A stretch of 12,309 bases of DNA from an uncultured Paracoccaceae bacterium (GTDB lineage Bacteria > Pseudomonadota > Alphaproteobacteria > Rhodobacterales > Rhodobacteraceae), in NCBI GenBank assembly GCA_913054485.1, contig CAJXHQ010000034.1, positions 1 through 12,309 on the forward strand, written 5' to 3'. A program made the translations under genes and the position numbers. Below are positions 6,221 to 12,309 of the stretch, piece after piece. Position 1 is the stretch's first letter, and each line of letters starts with the position of its first letter. The notes beneath the pieces were generated by a model. It was not told the DNA's origin, made no database searches, and saw only the letters and a program-made list of their open reading frames with translations.

Positions 6221-7663
6221 TTGAACGATTCCCAGCCCGCCCCGAGCCTTTATGCCTCCAGGGAGCCAGTTTTTCCGCGCCGTGTTTCAGGGCCGTTCCG
6301 CAATCTGAAATGGTACATCATGGCGGTGACGCTGGGCATCTACTACCTGGTGCCCTGGATCCGCTGGGACCGCGGTGCCAGCCTTCCGGACCAGGCGGTG
6401 CTGCTGGATCTGGCCAACCGCCGCTTCTATTTCTTCTGGATCGAAATCTGGCCGCATGAATTCTACTTCGTCGCCGGCCTGCTGATCATGGCGGGGCTTG
6501 GCCTGTTCCTGTTCACCTCTGCCTTGGGCCGGGTTTGGTGCGGCTATGCCTGCCCGCAGACCGTCTGGACCGATCTTTTCATTCTGGTGGAGCGCTGGAT
6601 TGAGGGCGACCGCAATGCGCGTCTGCGCCTGCACCGGCAAAAGAAGATGGACTTCCGCAAGGCCCGTCTGCGGCTGACCAAGTGGATCGCCTGGCTGCTG
6701 ATCGGCTTGGCCACCGGCGGCGCTTGGGTCTTCTACTTCGCGGATGCCCCAACCCTGCTGCGGGATCTGGTGACCCTGAACGCGCATCCCGTTGCCTATA
6801 CCACGATGGCGATCCTGACCCTGACCACCTTCTTCTTCGGCGGTTTCGCGCGGGAACAGATCTGCATCTATGCCTGCCCCTGGCCGCGCATCCAGGCTGC
6901 CATGGTGGACGAGGACACGCTAACCGTCGGCTACCGCGACTGGCGCGGAGAGCCGCGCGGCAAACACAGCAAGAAGGCGGCAGAGGTCCCGGCAGAGGCA
7001 CCCAAGGGCGACTGCATCGATTGCATGGCCTGCGTCAATGTCTGCCCGATGGGCATCGACATCCGCGACGGCCAGCAGATGGAATGCATCACCTGTGCGC
7101 TCTGCATTGATGCCTGCGATGACATCATGGTCAAGATCGGCAAGCCGCGCGGGCTGATCGACTACCTGGCGCTGAGCGACGAAGAGGGCGAGCGCGCAGG
7201 CAAGCCGCCAAAAAACATCTGGAAACACATCTTCCGCCCGCGCACCATCATGTATTCGGTGCTGTGGAGCGCCTTTGGCCTGGCGCTGGTCTTTGCGCTG
7301 TTCATCCGCTCGGATATTGAACTGACCGTGGCCCCGGTGCGCAACCCCACCTTCGTGACCCTGTCCGACGGTTCGATCCGCAATACATACGACGTGCGGC
7401 TGCGCAACAAACACGGCGAAGAGCGCCAGTTCGAACTGTCTCTTAAGGGCGATCCTTCGATGCGGATCCAGCTGGAGGGCACGCCCTATGCCTCGGTCCC
7501 GGTGCCCGCAGACTCGATGCTGCTGCAGCGGGTGTATATTGTGACGCCGAAAGAGGCGGCACCGTCCTCCGCGGCCAGCTCTCCGGTGCGGATCTGGGTC
7601 GAGGACCTGGGCACTGGCGAACGCGCCCACAAAGACACGAACTTTAACGGAAAAGGCAACTGA
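6221..7663 (+). CDS. ccoG: cbb3 oxidase maturation iron-sulfur protein CcoG (RdxB/FixG)
   Basis: CcoG is an inner-membrane iron-sulfur protein of cbb3 assembly, reported to act as a cupric reductase preparing Cu(I) for insertion. The 480-residue product has hydrophobic segments at about 33-51, 82-102, 153-171, 190-207 and 340-360. The family motifs VWCGYACPQTVW and CIYACPWPRIQAAM are present. Two [4Fe-4S] sites follow: C265, C268, C271, C275P and C289, C292, C295, C299. The tail after residue 360 is the periplasmic immunoglobulin-like domain of the family. The start is TTG at 6221, supported by GGAG seven bases upstream and by conserved N-terminal sequence before the first ATG (codon 34), which lies inside the first helix. 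First gene of ccoGHIS, 60 bases after an FNR box; ccoH follows after 3 bases. Confidence 0.95.
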   Translation: MNDSQPAPSLYASREPVFPRRVSGPFRNLKWYIMAVTLGIYYLVPWIRWDRGASLPDQAVLLDLANRRFYFFWIEIWPHEFYFVAGLLIMAGLGLFLFTSALGRVWCGYACPQTVWTDLFILVERWIEGDRNARLRLHRQKKMDFRKARLRLTKWIAWLLIGLATGGAWVFYFADAPTLLRDLVTLNAHPVAYTTMAILTLTTFFFGGFAREQICIYACPWPRIQAAMVDEDTLTVGYRDWRGEPRGKHSKKAAEVPAEAPKGDCIDCMACVNVCPMGIDIRDGQQMECITCALCIDACDDIMVKIGKPRGLIDYLALSDEEGERAGKPPKNIWKHIFRPRTIMYSVLWSAFGLALVFALFIRSDIELTVAPVRNPTFVTLSDGSIRNTYDVRLRNKHGEERQFELSLKGDPSMRIQLEGTPYASVPVPADSMLLQRVYIVTPKEAAPSSAASSPVRIWVEDLGTGERAHKDTNFNGKGN

Positions 7664-7666
7664 TCC

Positions 7667-8137
7667 ATGCAAACCCCCAAGGCAGAGCGCAAGTTCACCG
7701 GCAAGCACTTCCTGATGGTTTTCTGCGGCGCGTTCGGCGTGATCATCGCCGTCAACCTGACGCTGGCCTTTAACGCGGTGGCCACCTTCCCTGGTGTCGA
7801 GGTGAAGAACTCTTATGTGGCCAGCCAGCAGTTTGATAAGCGGCGCAGCGCGCAGGAGGCCCTGGGCTGGTCGGTCTATGCCTCGGCCACCGGCGGGCTG
7901 GTGATGCTGGAGATCTCGGATGAGAACGGCAAACCGGTCGAAGTGGCCGAGCTGAACGCCACGCTGGGCCGCGCCACCCATGTGAAGGACGACCAGACCC
8001 CGGATTTCAAGTTCGACGGCACTGCCTATGTGGCACCGGCTGCGCTGGGCGACGGCAACTGGAACATCCGCATGAAGGCCATGGCCGAGGATGGCACGCG
8101 GTTTGAACAGCGCGTGATCCTGCACGTCAAAAGCTGA
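7667..8137 (+). CDS. ccoH: cbb3 oxidase assembly protein CcoH (FixH)
   Basis: CcoH is a single-span inner-membrane protein needed for stable assembly of cbb3 oxidase; in Rhodobacter it contacts the assembling complex. The 156-residue product starts MQTPKAERKFTGKHFLMVF, the usual FixH opening. It has one helix at about 15-35 and a periplasmic domain containing the family sequences VKNSYVASQQFDK (46-58) and LGWSV. The ATG lies three bases after the ccoG stop and ccoI follows after eight, so it is co-transcribed and probably translationally coupled. Length is normal. Confidence 0.93.
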   Translation: MQTPKAERKFTGKHFLMVFCGAFGVIIAVNLTLAFNAVATFPGVEVKNSYVASQQFDKRRSAQEALGWSVYASATGGLVMLEISDENGKPVEVAELNATLGRATHVKDDQTPDFKFDGTAYVAPAALGDGNWNIRMKAMAEDGTRFEQRVILHVKS

Positions 8138-8145
8138 GACCCGGA

Positions 8146-10323
8146 ATGACTGCCCAGATCCGCCATACCACGTCTGTTTGCCCCGGCTGCGCCACCGCCC
8201 CGCATGAGGCGGCAGAAGCAGCCCCGGCCGAAGCGCGTCTGGCGCTATCCCTGCCCGGCATTCACTGCCAGGCCTGTATCTCCATGGTGGAACGCGGGCT
8301 GAATGCCCGGCCTGATGTGCATTCGGCGCGGGTTAACCTGACCCTGAAGCGGGTGATGATCGAAGCCGATCCCGACCTGCGTGCCGCCGACCTGATCCCG
8401 GTGATCGAGGGGCTGGGCTACGAGGCGCATGAACTGGACCTGTCGGCGCTGGCGGCGACCCAGGCCGACAGGGCGGGCCGCGATCTTCTTATGCGGCTGG
8501 CGGTGGCGGGCTTTGCGTCGATGAATGTGATGCTGCTGTCGGTTTCGGTCTGGTCCGGGGCGTCGGACGCCACACGCGACATGTTCCACTGGATCTCCGC
8601 CGCGATCACCTTTCCGGCGATTATCTTCTCTGCCAAACCCTTCTTGCAGAACGCCTGGAGCGCCCTGCGCGTGGGCCGCTTGAACATGGATGTGCCAATC
8701 GTTCTGGCGCTTGTTCTGGCGCTGGTGACCTCGCTTTGGGAGACGTCGCTGAGTGGCGAGCACGCCTATTTCGACGCCGCCCTGACGCTGACCTTCTTCC
8801 TGCTGGCGGGCCGCTACCTGGACTACCGCACCCGTGCCGTGGCGCGCTCTGCTGCCGAAGAATTGACGGCCTTGGAAGTGCCGCGCGCAATCCGCCTGCT
8901 GGACGGGCAGGAATATGAGGTGCCAGTTGCGGACCTCGGCCTTGGTGATCTGATCCTTGTGCGCCCCGGCGGGCGGATGCCGGTGGATGGCGAAATCGTG
9001 GACGGCCAGTCGGAACTGGACCGGTCGCTCTTGACCGGAGAGACGCTGCCGGTTTTCGCTGAGCCCGGACTTGCGGTCTCGGCAGGCGAAGTGAACCTGA
9101 CCGGCCCCTTGACTGTGCGCGCAACGGCGGTGGGGGAGGATACCTCGCTGCACCGTATGGCCGACCTTGTGGCCATCGCCGAGTCGGGCCGCTCGCGCTA
9201 TACTTCGCTGGCCGACAGCGCCGCCAAGCTTTATGCGCCCGGCGTGCATGTTCTGTCGGCTTTGGCTTTTGCGGGCTGGTTCCTCTACACCTTCGACATG
9301 CGCACGGCATTGAACATTGCCGCCGCGGTTCTGATCATCACCTGCCCCTGCGCGCTGGGCCTTGCGGTGCCCGCGGTGACCACTGCTGCTTCAGGCCGGC
9401 TGTTCAAGAAGGGCATGCTGATCAAACATGCCACCGCGCTGGAGCGGCTGGCCGAGGTCGATACGGTTGTCTTTGACAAGACCGGCACGCTGACTGCCGG
9501 TACGCCTGAGGTGGAGAATTTTGGTGACTTCCAGCGCGCCGATCTGGAGGTGGCCGCCGCGCTGGCCTCTGCTTCGGCTCACCCGTTGTCACAAGCGCTG
9601 GCGCGGGCCGCGCATGAGGCCGGGATCAAACCGGCGGAGGTGTCGGAGCTGCAGGAGATCCCCGGATACGGTACAGAAGGGCGCTTTCGCGGCAAGCCCG
9701 TGCGCCTGGGCCGTGCCGTCTGGGTCGGGGGCAGCCAGGGTGCTCAGACACAGGCTTGGCTGGATGCAGGCAGCGGCAAACCGGCCTCCTTCCTGTTCTC
9801 CGACGCTCTGCGCCCCGGCGCCGAACAGGCGGTGAAAGACCTGCAGGCCGCGGGCAAGGAAGTGCTGCTGCTTTCGGGCGATACCGAGGGCGCGGTGGAG
9901 GATCTGGCGCTGCGGCTTGGCATCGCCAAATGGATGGCGGGTGCTTTGCCTGGCGACAAAGCCGCCCGTGTGCAGATGCTGGCCGAGAGCGGCAAGAAGG
10001 TGCTGATGGTCGGCGACGGTTTGAATGACACGGCCGCGCTGGCAGCGGCACATGTGTCGATCTCGCCTGCTTCGGCGCTGGATGCGGCCCGCGTGGCCTC
10101 GGACATTGTGCTCTTGGGGCAGGACTTGTCGCCGGTGCCTGATGCCTGCGACACGGCCCGGCGCGCCACCAAGCGTATCCGCGAGAACTTCCGCATTGCG
10201 ACGCTTTACAACATCATTGCCGTGCCCTTGGCGGTGGCCGGGCTGGCAACGCCCTTGATTGCGGCGCTGGCAATGTCTACCTCCTCGATCACAGTGTCGC
10301 TGAACGCGCTGCGCCTGAGGTAA
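8146..10323 (+). CDS. ccoI: Copper-exporting P1B-type ATPase for cbb3 assembly, CcoI (FixI)
   Basis: CcoI pumps Cu(I) from the cytoplasm to the periplasmic side for CuB of CcoN; it is the CopA2/FixI type that serves enzyme assembly, not copper resistance. The 725-residue protein has a heavy-metal-associated domain with GIHC41QAC44, a TGE phosphatase motif at 297-299, the membrane metal site C400-P-C402, the phosphorylated D444 in DKTGTLT and the hinge motif GDGLND at 623-628. About eight membrane segments are visible, the last pair near 685-721. The N-terminus carries an extra C12-P-G-C15, possibly a second copper ligand pair. It lies in ccoGHIS with gaps of 8 and 4 bases. All catalytic motifs are intact. 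Confidence 0.96.
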   Translation: MTAQIRHTTSVCPGCATAPHEAAEAAPAEARLALSLPGIHCQACISMVERGLNARPDVHSARVNLTLKRVMIEADPDLRAADLIPVIEGLGYEAHELDLSALAATQADRAGRDLLMRLAVAGFASMNVMLLSVSVWSGASDATRDMFHWISAAITFPAIIFSAKPFLQNAWSALRVGRLNMDVPIVLALVLALVTSLWETSLSGEHAYFDAALTLTFFLLAGRYLDYRTRAVARSAAEELTALEVPRAIRLLDGQEYEVPVADLGLGDLILVRPGGRMPVDGEIVDGQSELDRSLLTGETLPVFAEPGLAVSAGEVNLTGPLTVRATAVGEDTSLHRMADLVAIAESGRSRYTSLADSAAKLYAPGVHVLSALAFAGWFLYTFDMRTALNIAAAVLIITCPCALGLAVPAVTTAASGRLFKKGMLIKHATALERLAEVDTVVFDKTGTLTAGTPEVENFGDFQRADLEVAAALASASAHPLSQALARAAHEAGIKPAEVSELQEIPGYGTEGRFRGKPVRLGRAVWVGGSQGAQTQAWLDAGSGKPASFLFSDALRPGAEQAVKDLQAAGKEVLLLSGDTEGAVEDLALRLGIAKWMAGALPGDKAARVQMLAESGKKVLMVGDGLNDTAALAAAHVSISPASALDAARVASDIVLLGQDLSPVPDACDTARRATKRIRENFRIATLYNIIAVPLAVAGLATPLIAALAMSTSSITVSLNALRLR

Positions 10324-10327
10324 GCCC

Positions 10328-10486
10328 ATGCAAGTCCTGTCCTACCTGATCCCGATCTCGCTGATCCTCGGCGCCGTCGGGCTTGCCGCCTTCATCTATA
10401 CGGTGCGGTCGAACCAGTATGACGACCCTGAGGGCGACGCCCGCCGTATCCTCAGCGATGAGTGGGATGATCACCCGAAGCCATAA
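10328..10486 (+). CDS. ccoS: cbb3-type oxidase assembly protein CcoS
   Basis: A 52-codon gene runs from ATG 10328 to TAA 10486. The product has one membrane helix at about residues 5-25 (SYLIPISLILGAVGLAAFIY) followed by an acidic tail, RSNQYDDPEGDARRILSDE, which is the CcoS pattern of one helix then a D/E-rich region with DDPEGDA. CcoS is required for cofactor insertion (haem b and CuB) into CcoN in Rhodobacter. It starts four bases after the ccoI stop and ends the operon just before a strong terminator. Short genes like this are easily missed. Confidence 0.93.
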   Translation: MQVLSYLIPISLILGAVGLAAFIYTVRSNQYDDPEGDARRILSDEWDDHPKP

Positions 10487-10506
10487 GCCGCTTGCGTGAA
10501 CTTATG

Positions 10507-10543
10507 AAAAAAGCCGCGTCTGAGGGTTCAGGCGCGGCTTTCC
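10507..10543. terminator. Bidirectional terminator between ccoS and carboxypeptidase gene
   Basis: The bases 10510-10523 and 10528-10541 pair over 14 bp with one G-T wobble and a GGGT loop. An A tract precedes the stem (10507-10512), giving six T on the minus strand, and TTT ends it on the plus strand. It serves the convergent ccoS operon and the minus-strand carboxypeptidase gene, and is better formed for the latter. Confidence 0.88.
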
Positions 10544-10562
10544 GGTTCTCTGCGGGTGAGGT

Positions 10563-12053
10563 TCAGTCGGGCCCCAGCGTCTTGCAGGTCTGGTTGCGCG
10601 CCTGCAGGCGGCGGCAGGCCAGCGCTGCGCCTTCCTGCGTCATGCCAAGGAAATTCGCCTGGAAGCCACGCGGGGTCTTGGCCACTTTGCGCAGGCTGCC
10701 GTCCAGGGTTTCCATCTCGGCCAGTGCGGTGCGTAGCAAGGTTTTCTCAGCTGTGTAGCGGGTGGTGAAAAGGCCCACGTTGATGCCCCAATGCCGCCCG
10801 CCCGAGGTTGACAGCCGGGTGACGACCTGCGGTTCCGGCTGCACGGCCTCTGCCACGGCCCCCAGGCTAGCGGGCCGGGCTACCGGGCGCAGACCCGTGA
10901 AAACTGCGGGCTGCGGCTTGGCCGCCGGGGCGGGCATGGAGGCAGGGATGATCAGATCCGACGTGGCCGCCACAACGGTGGCTTCGGCAAGGGCGGCGTC
11001 GATGCTCTCCTGCAGTACGTCCTGGTCCAGCGATTCAGCCTCGGCCACCAGTACCGGCTGCGCGTCTGCGCCGGGGCGCAGCTTGGGCCGCAGGCTGGCT
11101 TTCACGGCGCCGGTCAAGCGGATGGTTTTCCCCGCGCCGCCTGACGTTGTGCTTGCGTATTGGATGCCTTGATTGCCCTGATAGGCGGGCCGGGCCGGGC
11201 TGCGCAGCTTTGCGTAGCTCGGCGCGCGTTTGAAGCCCATGTCCAGCAGCTCTGCGACGCGGGCATTGCGCGAGGCAGAGGATTTTCCGCCAAACACAGT
11301 TGCAATGATCCGTTCGTCGCCGCGTTTGGCCGAGGCCACGAGGTTGAAACCCGCAGCCCGGGTATAGCCGGTCTTGATCCCGTCCGCGCCCCTGTAAGAA
11401 CCCAGCAGGCGGCGATTGGTATTGGCAACCGTCTTGATGCCCGCATGGGTCGAGGTGCGCGAGAAGAGGTTATAGTATTCCGGGTAGTCATACAGCATGT
11501 GCCGCCCCAGGATCGTCATGTCCCGCGCGGTCGACATATGGCCGTTCTCGGTCAGGCCGTGAGCGTTCTTGAAGGTGGTCCGGGTCATCCCCAACGCCTT
11601 GGCGGTGCGCGTCATACGGCGCGCAAAAGCAGCTTCCGAGCCAGAAATCGCCTCACCCAGGGCATGGGCGGCGTCATTGGCGGATTTCACCGCGGCAGCG
11701 CGGATCAGGTAGCGCAGGGCGATCTTTTGGCCCGCGCGCAGGCCCAGTTTCGACGGCGGTTCTGCGGCGGCGTTGCGCGTGATGGTGATCTTCTGGTCCA
11801 GCGACAGTTCGCCGTTCCGCACTGCCTCGAAGGTGATGTAGAGCGTCATCATCTTGGTCAGCGAGGCTGGGTGCAGCCGGGTGTCGGCATTGCGCGAATG
11901 CAGAACTTCGCCGGTGCGCGCATCCATCACCATAGCGGCATAAGGCGCGGCCTTTGCCGGGCTGGCGGCCAGCCCCAGCCACAAAGCGGATGCAAATAGA
12001 ATAAAAATGCTGCTGACGGACCAGTTTCGCGGTCCTTGCGCGGTTTCTGCCAT
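10563..12053 (-). CDS. Serine-type D-Ala-D-Ala carboxypeptidase with SPOR domain
   Basis: This periplasmic penicillin-binding protein trims the terminal D-alanine of peptidoglycan stem peptides. The 496-residue product has a signal peptide (about 1-35, ending SPAKA-AP). The peptidase S11 domain holds all three active-site motifs: S64-LT-K67, S124-A-N126 and K227-T-G229. A long alanine- and proline-rich linker follows (about 330-412). The C-terminal SPOR-like domain (about 420-494, starting WGINVGLFTTRYTAEKTLLRTALAEM) typically binds denuded glycan strands at division sites. ATG 12053 has AGAGG at good spacing; a TTG at 12104 would put 17 extra residues before the signal peptide and is unlikely. 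This is the dacC/dacF-like type common in Rhodobacterales; I leave the symbol open. It converges with ccoS and is divergent from the gene at 12214. Confidence 0.93.
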   Translation of the reverse strand: MAETAQGPRNWSVSSIFILFASALWLGLAASPAKAAPYAAMVMDARTGEVLHSRNADTRLHPASLTKMMTLYITFEAVRNGELSLDQKITITRNAAAEPPSKLGLRAGQKIALRYLIRAAAVKSANDAAHALGEAISGSEAAFARRMTRTAKALGMTRTTFKNAHGLTENGHMSTARDMTILGRHMLYDYPEYYNLFSRTSTHAGIKTVANTNRRLLGSYRGADGIKTGYTRAAGFNLVASAKRGDERIIATVFGGKSSASRNARVAELLDMGFKRAPSYAKLRSPARPAYQGNQGIQYASTTSGGAGKTIRLTGAVKASLRPKLRPGADAQPVLVAEAESLDQDVLQESIDAALAEATVVAATSDLIIPASMPAPAAKPQPAVFTGLRPVARPASLGAVAEAVQPEPQVVTRLSTSGGRHWGINVGLFTTRYTAEKTLLRTALAEMETLDGSLRKVAKTPRGFQANFLGMTQEGAALACRRLQARNQTCKTLGPD

Positions 12054-12120
12054 TGTGTGCCTCTTGCCGCCGGTTTCCGGCTGGCGTGTTTGCTCGATTA
12101 CCAAAAAGCTAACACAGGAA

Positions 12121-12128
12121 ATGGTTAA
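12121..12128 (-). promoter_or_regulatory. CtrA-like half-site upstream of carboxypeptidase gene
   Basis: On the minus strand this reads TTAACCAT, the short form of the CtrA recognition sequence described in Caulobacter. It lies 68-75 bases upstream of the carboxypeptidase start. A second half-site at the canonical 7-base spacing is absent; GTAA at 8 bases is the nearest. An eight-base match is weak evidence. Confidence 0.25.
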
Positions 12129-12154
12129 AAGAAACCTTACGCCGCGCGGGTTTT

Positions 12155-12185
12155 TTGCAGCCGTGGCGCGTTCAAAGCCTATATT
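12155..12185 (+). promoter_or_regulatory. Possible promoter of the gene starting at 12214
   Basis: TTGCAG (12155-12160) and TATATT (12180-12185) resemble -35 and -10 elements with a 19-base spacer, slightly long. A start near 12192 would leave a leader of about 22 bases containing AAAGGA. It is the only AT-rich hexamer pair in the 160-base divergent spacer. Confidence 0.3.
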
Positions 12186-12213
12186 TTGCGGTGTTTCAAA
12201 GGATTGGCCCTAC

Positions 12214-12309
12214 ATGCGCGATTTCTCTGATGTGCCGCGGGTGCAGCTGCCGAAAAAAGCCGCTGTTGGTGCGCCCCTGCCACAGGCCCGGTCAGGGGGT
12301 ATGGCGGTT
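12214..12309 (+). CDS. N-terminus of an unidentified protein (partial)
   Basis: An open frame begins at ATG 12214 and runs 32 codons to the window edge: MRDFSDVPRVQLPKKAAVGA followed by PLPQARSGGMAV. AAAGGA lies about ten bases upstream. There is no signal peptide in the visible part. I do not recognise the family from this much sequence. A possible promoter and the divergent arrangement with the carboxypeptidase gene support it being real. Confidence 0.6.
   Translation, partial: MRDFSDVPRVQLPKKAAVGAPLPQARSGGMAV

Noticed and set aside
6024..6224. Plus-strand frame of 66 codons just before ccoG
   Set aside because: No ribosome-binding site, no family resemblance, and it contains the FNR box and the expected ccoG transcription start.
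6920..8125. Long minus-strand open frame (401 codons) antisense to ccoG/ccoH
   Set aside because: Histidine- and arginine-rich translation without motifs, opposite two certain genes.
11160..11999. Plus-strand open frame (279 codons) antisense to the carboxypeptidase
   Set aside because: Opposite a gene with a signal peptide and all three active-site motifs; low-complexity shadow product.
1..12309. CRISPR array, insertion sequence, tRNA or rRNA gene
   Set aside because: No repeat-spacer pattern, transposase frame, terminal inverted repeats or tRNA/rRNA signature was seen on either strand.

Overview
The window (about 62% GC by eye) looks like chromosome of a Roseobacter-group alphaproteobacterium (Rhodobacterales). 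The grounds are the protein style of all genes, the cbb3 oxidase gene sets, FnrL-type boxes (TTGAT-N4-ATCAA) and the neighbouring D-Ala-D-Ala carboxypeptidase with a SPOR tail. The assignment comes from recognised families, not from a database search.

Layout. Positions 1-2054 hold the end of ccoN followed by ccoO, ccoQ and ccoP, the structural operon of the high-affinity cbb3-type cytochrome c oxidase, closed by a UUCG-capped terminator. Positions 2105-5927 hold accessory genes that separate the two oxidase gene sets: a class I SAM-dependent methyltransferase (+), a DUF2270-like membrane protein (-), a candidate FNR-controlled small RNA (+), a 51-residue basic small protein (-), a GcvA-like LysR regulator (+) and a decayed RTX/hemolysin-type calcium-binding protein gene (-) with three in-frame stops and one frameshift. 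Positions 6147-10541 hold an FNR box, then ccoG, ccoH, ccoI and ccoS, the cbb3 maturation and copper-delivery operon, with a strong hairpin terminator shared with the convergent carboxypeptidase gene. Positions 10563-12053 (-) encode that periplasmic D,D-carboxypeptidase, and a further gene starts at 12214 (+) and runs off the end.

How the genes work together. CcoNOP is the catalytic oxidase, and CcoQ a small stabilising subunit. CcoG (iron-sulfur protein, proposed cupric reductase), CcoH (assembly factor), CcoI (copper P1B-ATPase) and CcoS supply copper and assemble the enzyme. The FNR box before ccoG fits induction under low oxygen.

The most interesting item is between 3781 and 3974. A perfect FNR box stands at the right distance from a -10-like sequence. 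About 90 nt further on is a 12-bp GC-rich hairpin followed by a long T tract, on a strand with no convincing protein gene. This has the architecture of an oxygen-responsive small RNA, with a CTCCTCC (anti-Shine-Dalgarno-like) segment left between hairpins. A well-formed 51-codon gene on the opposite strand converges on its terminator.
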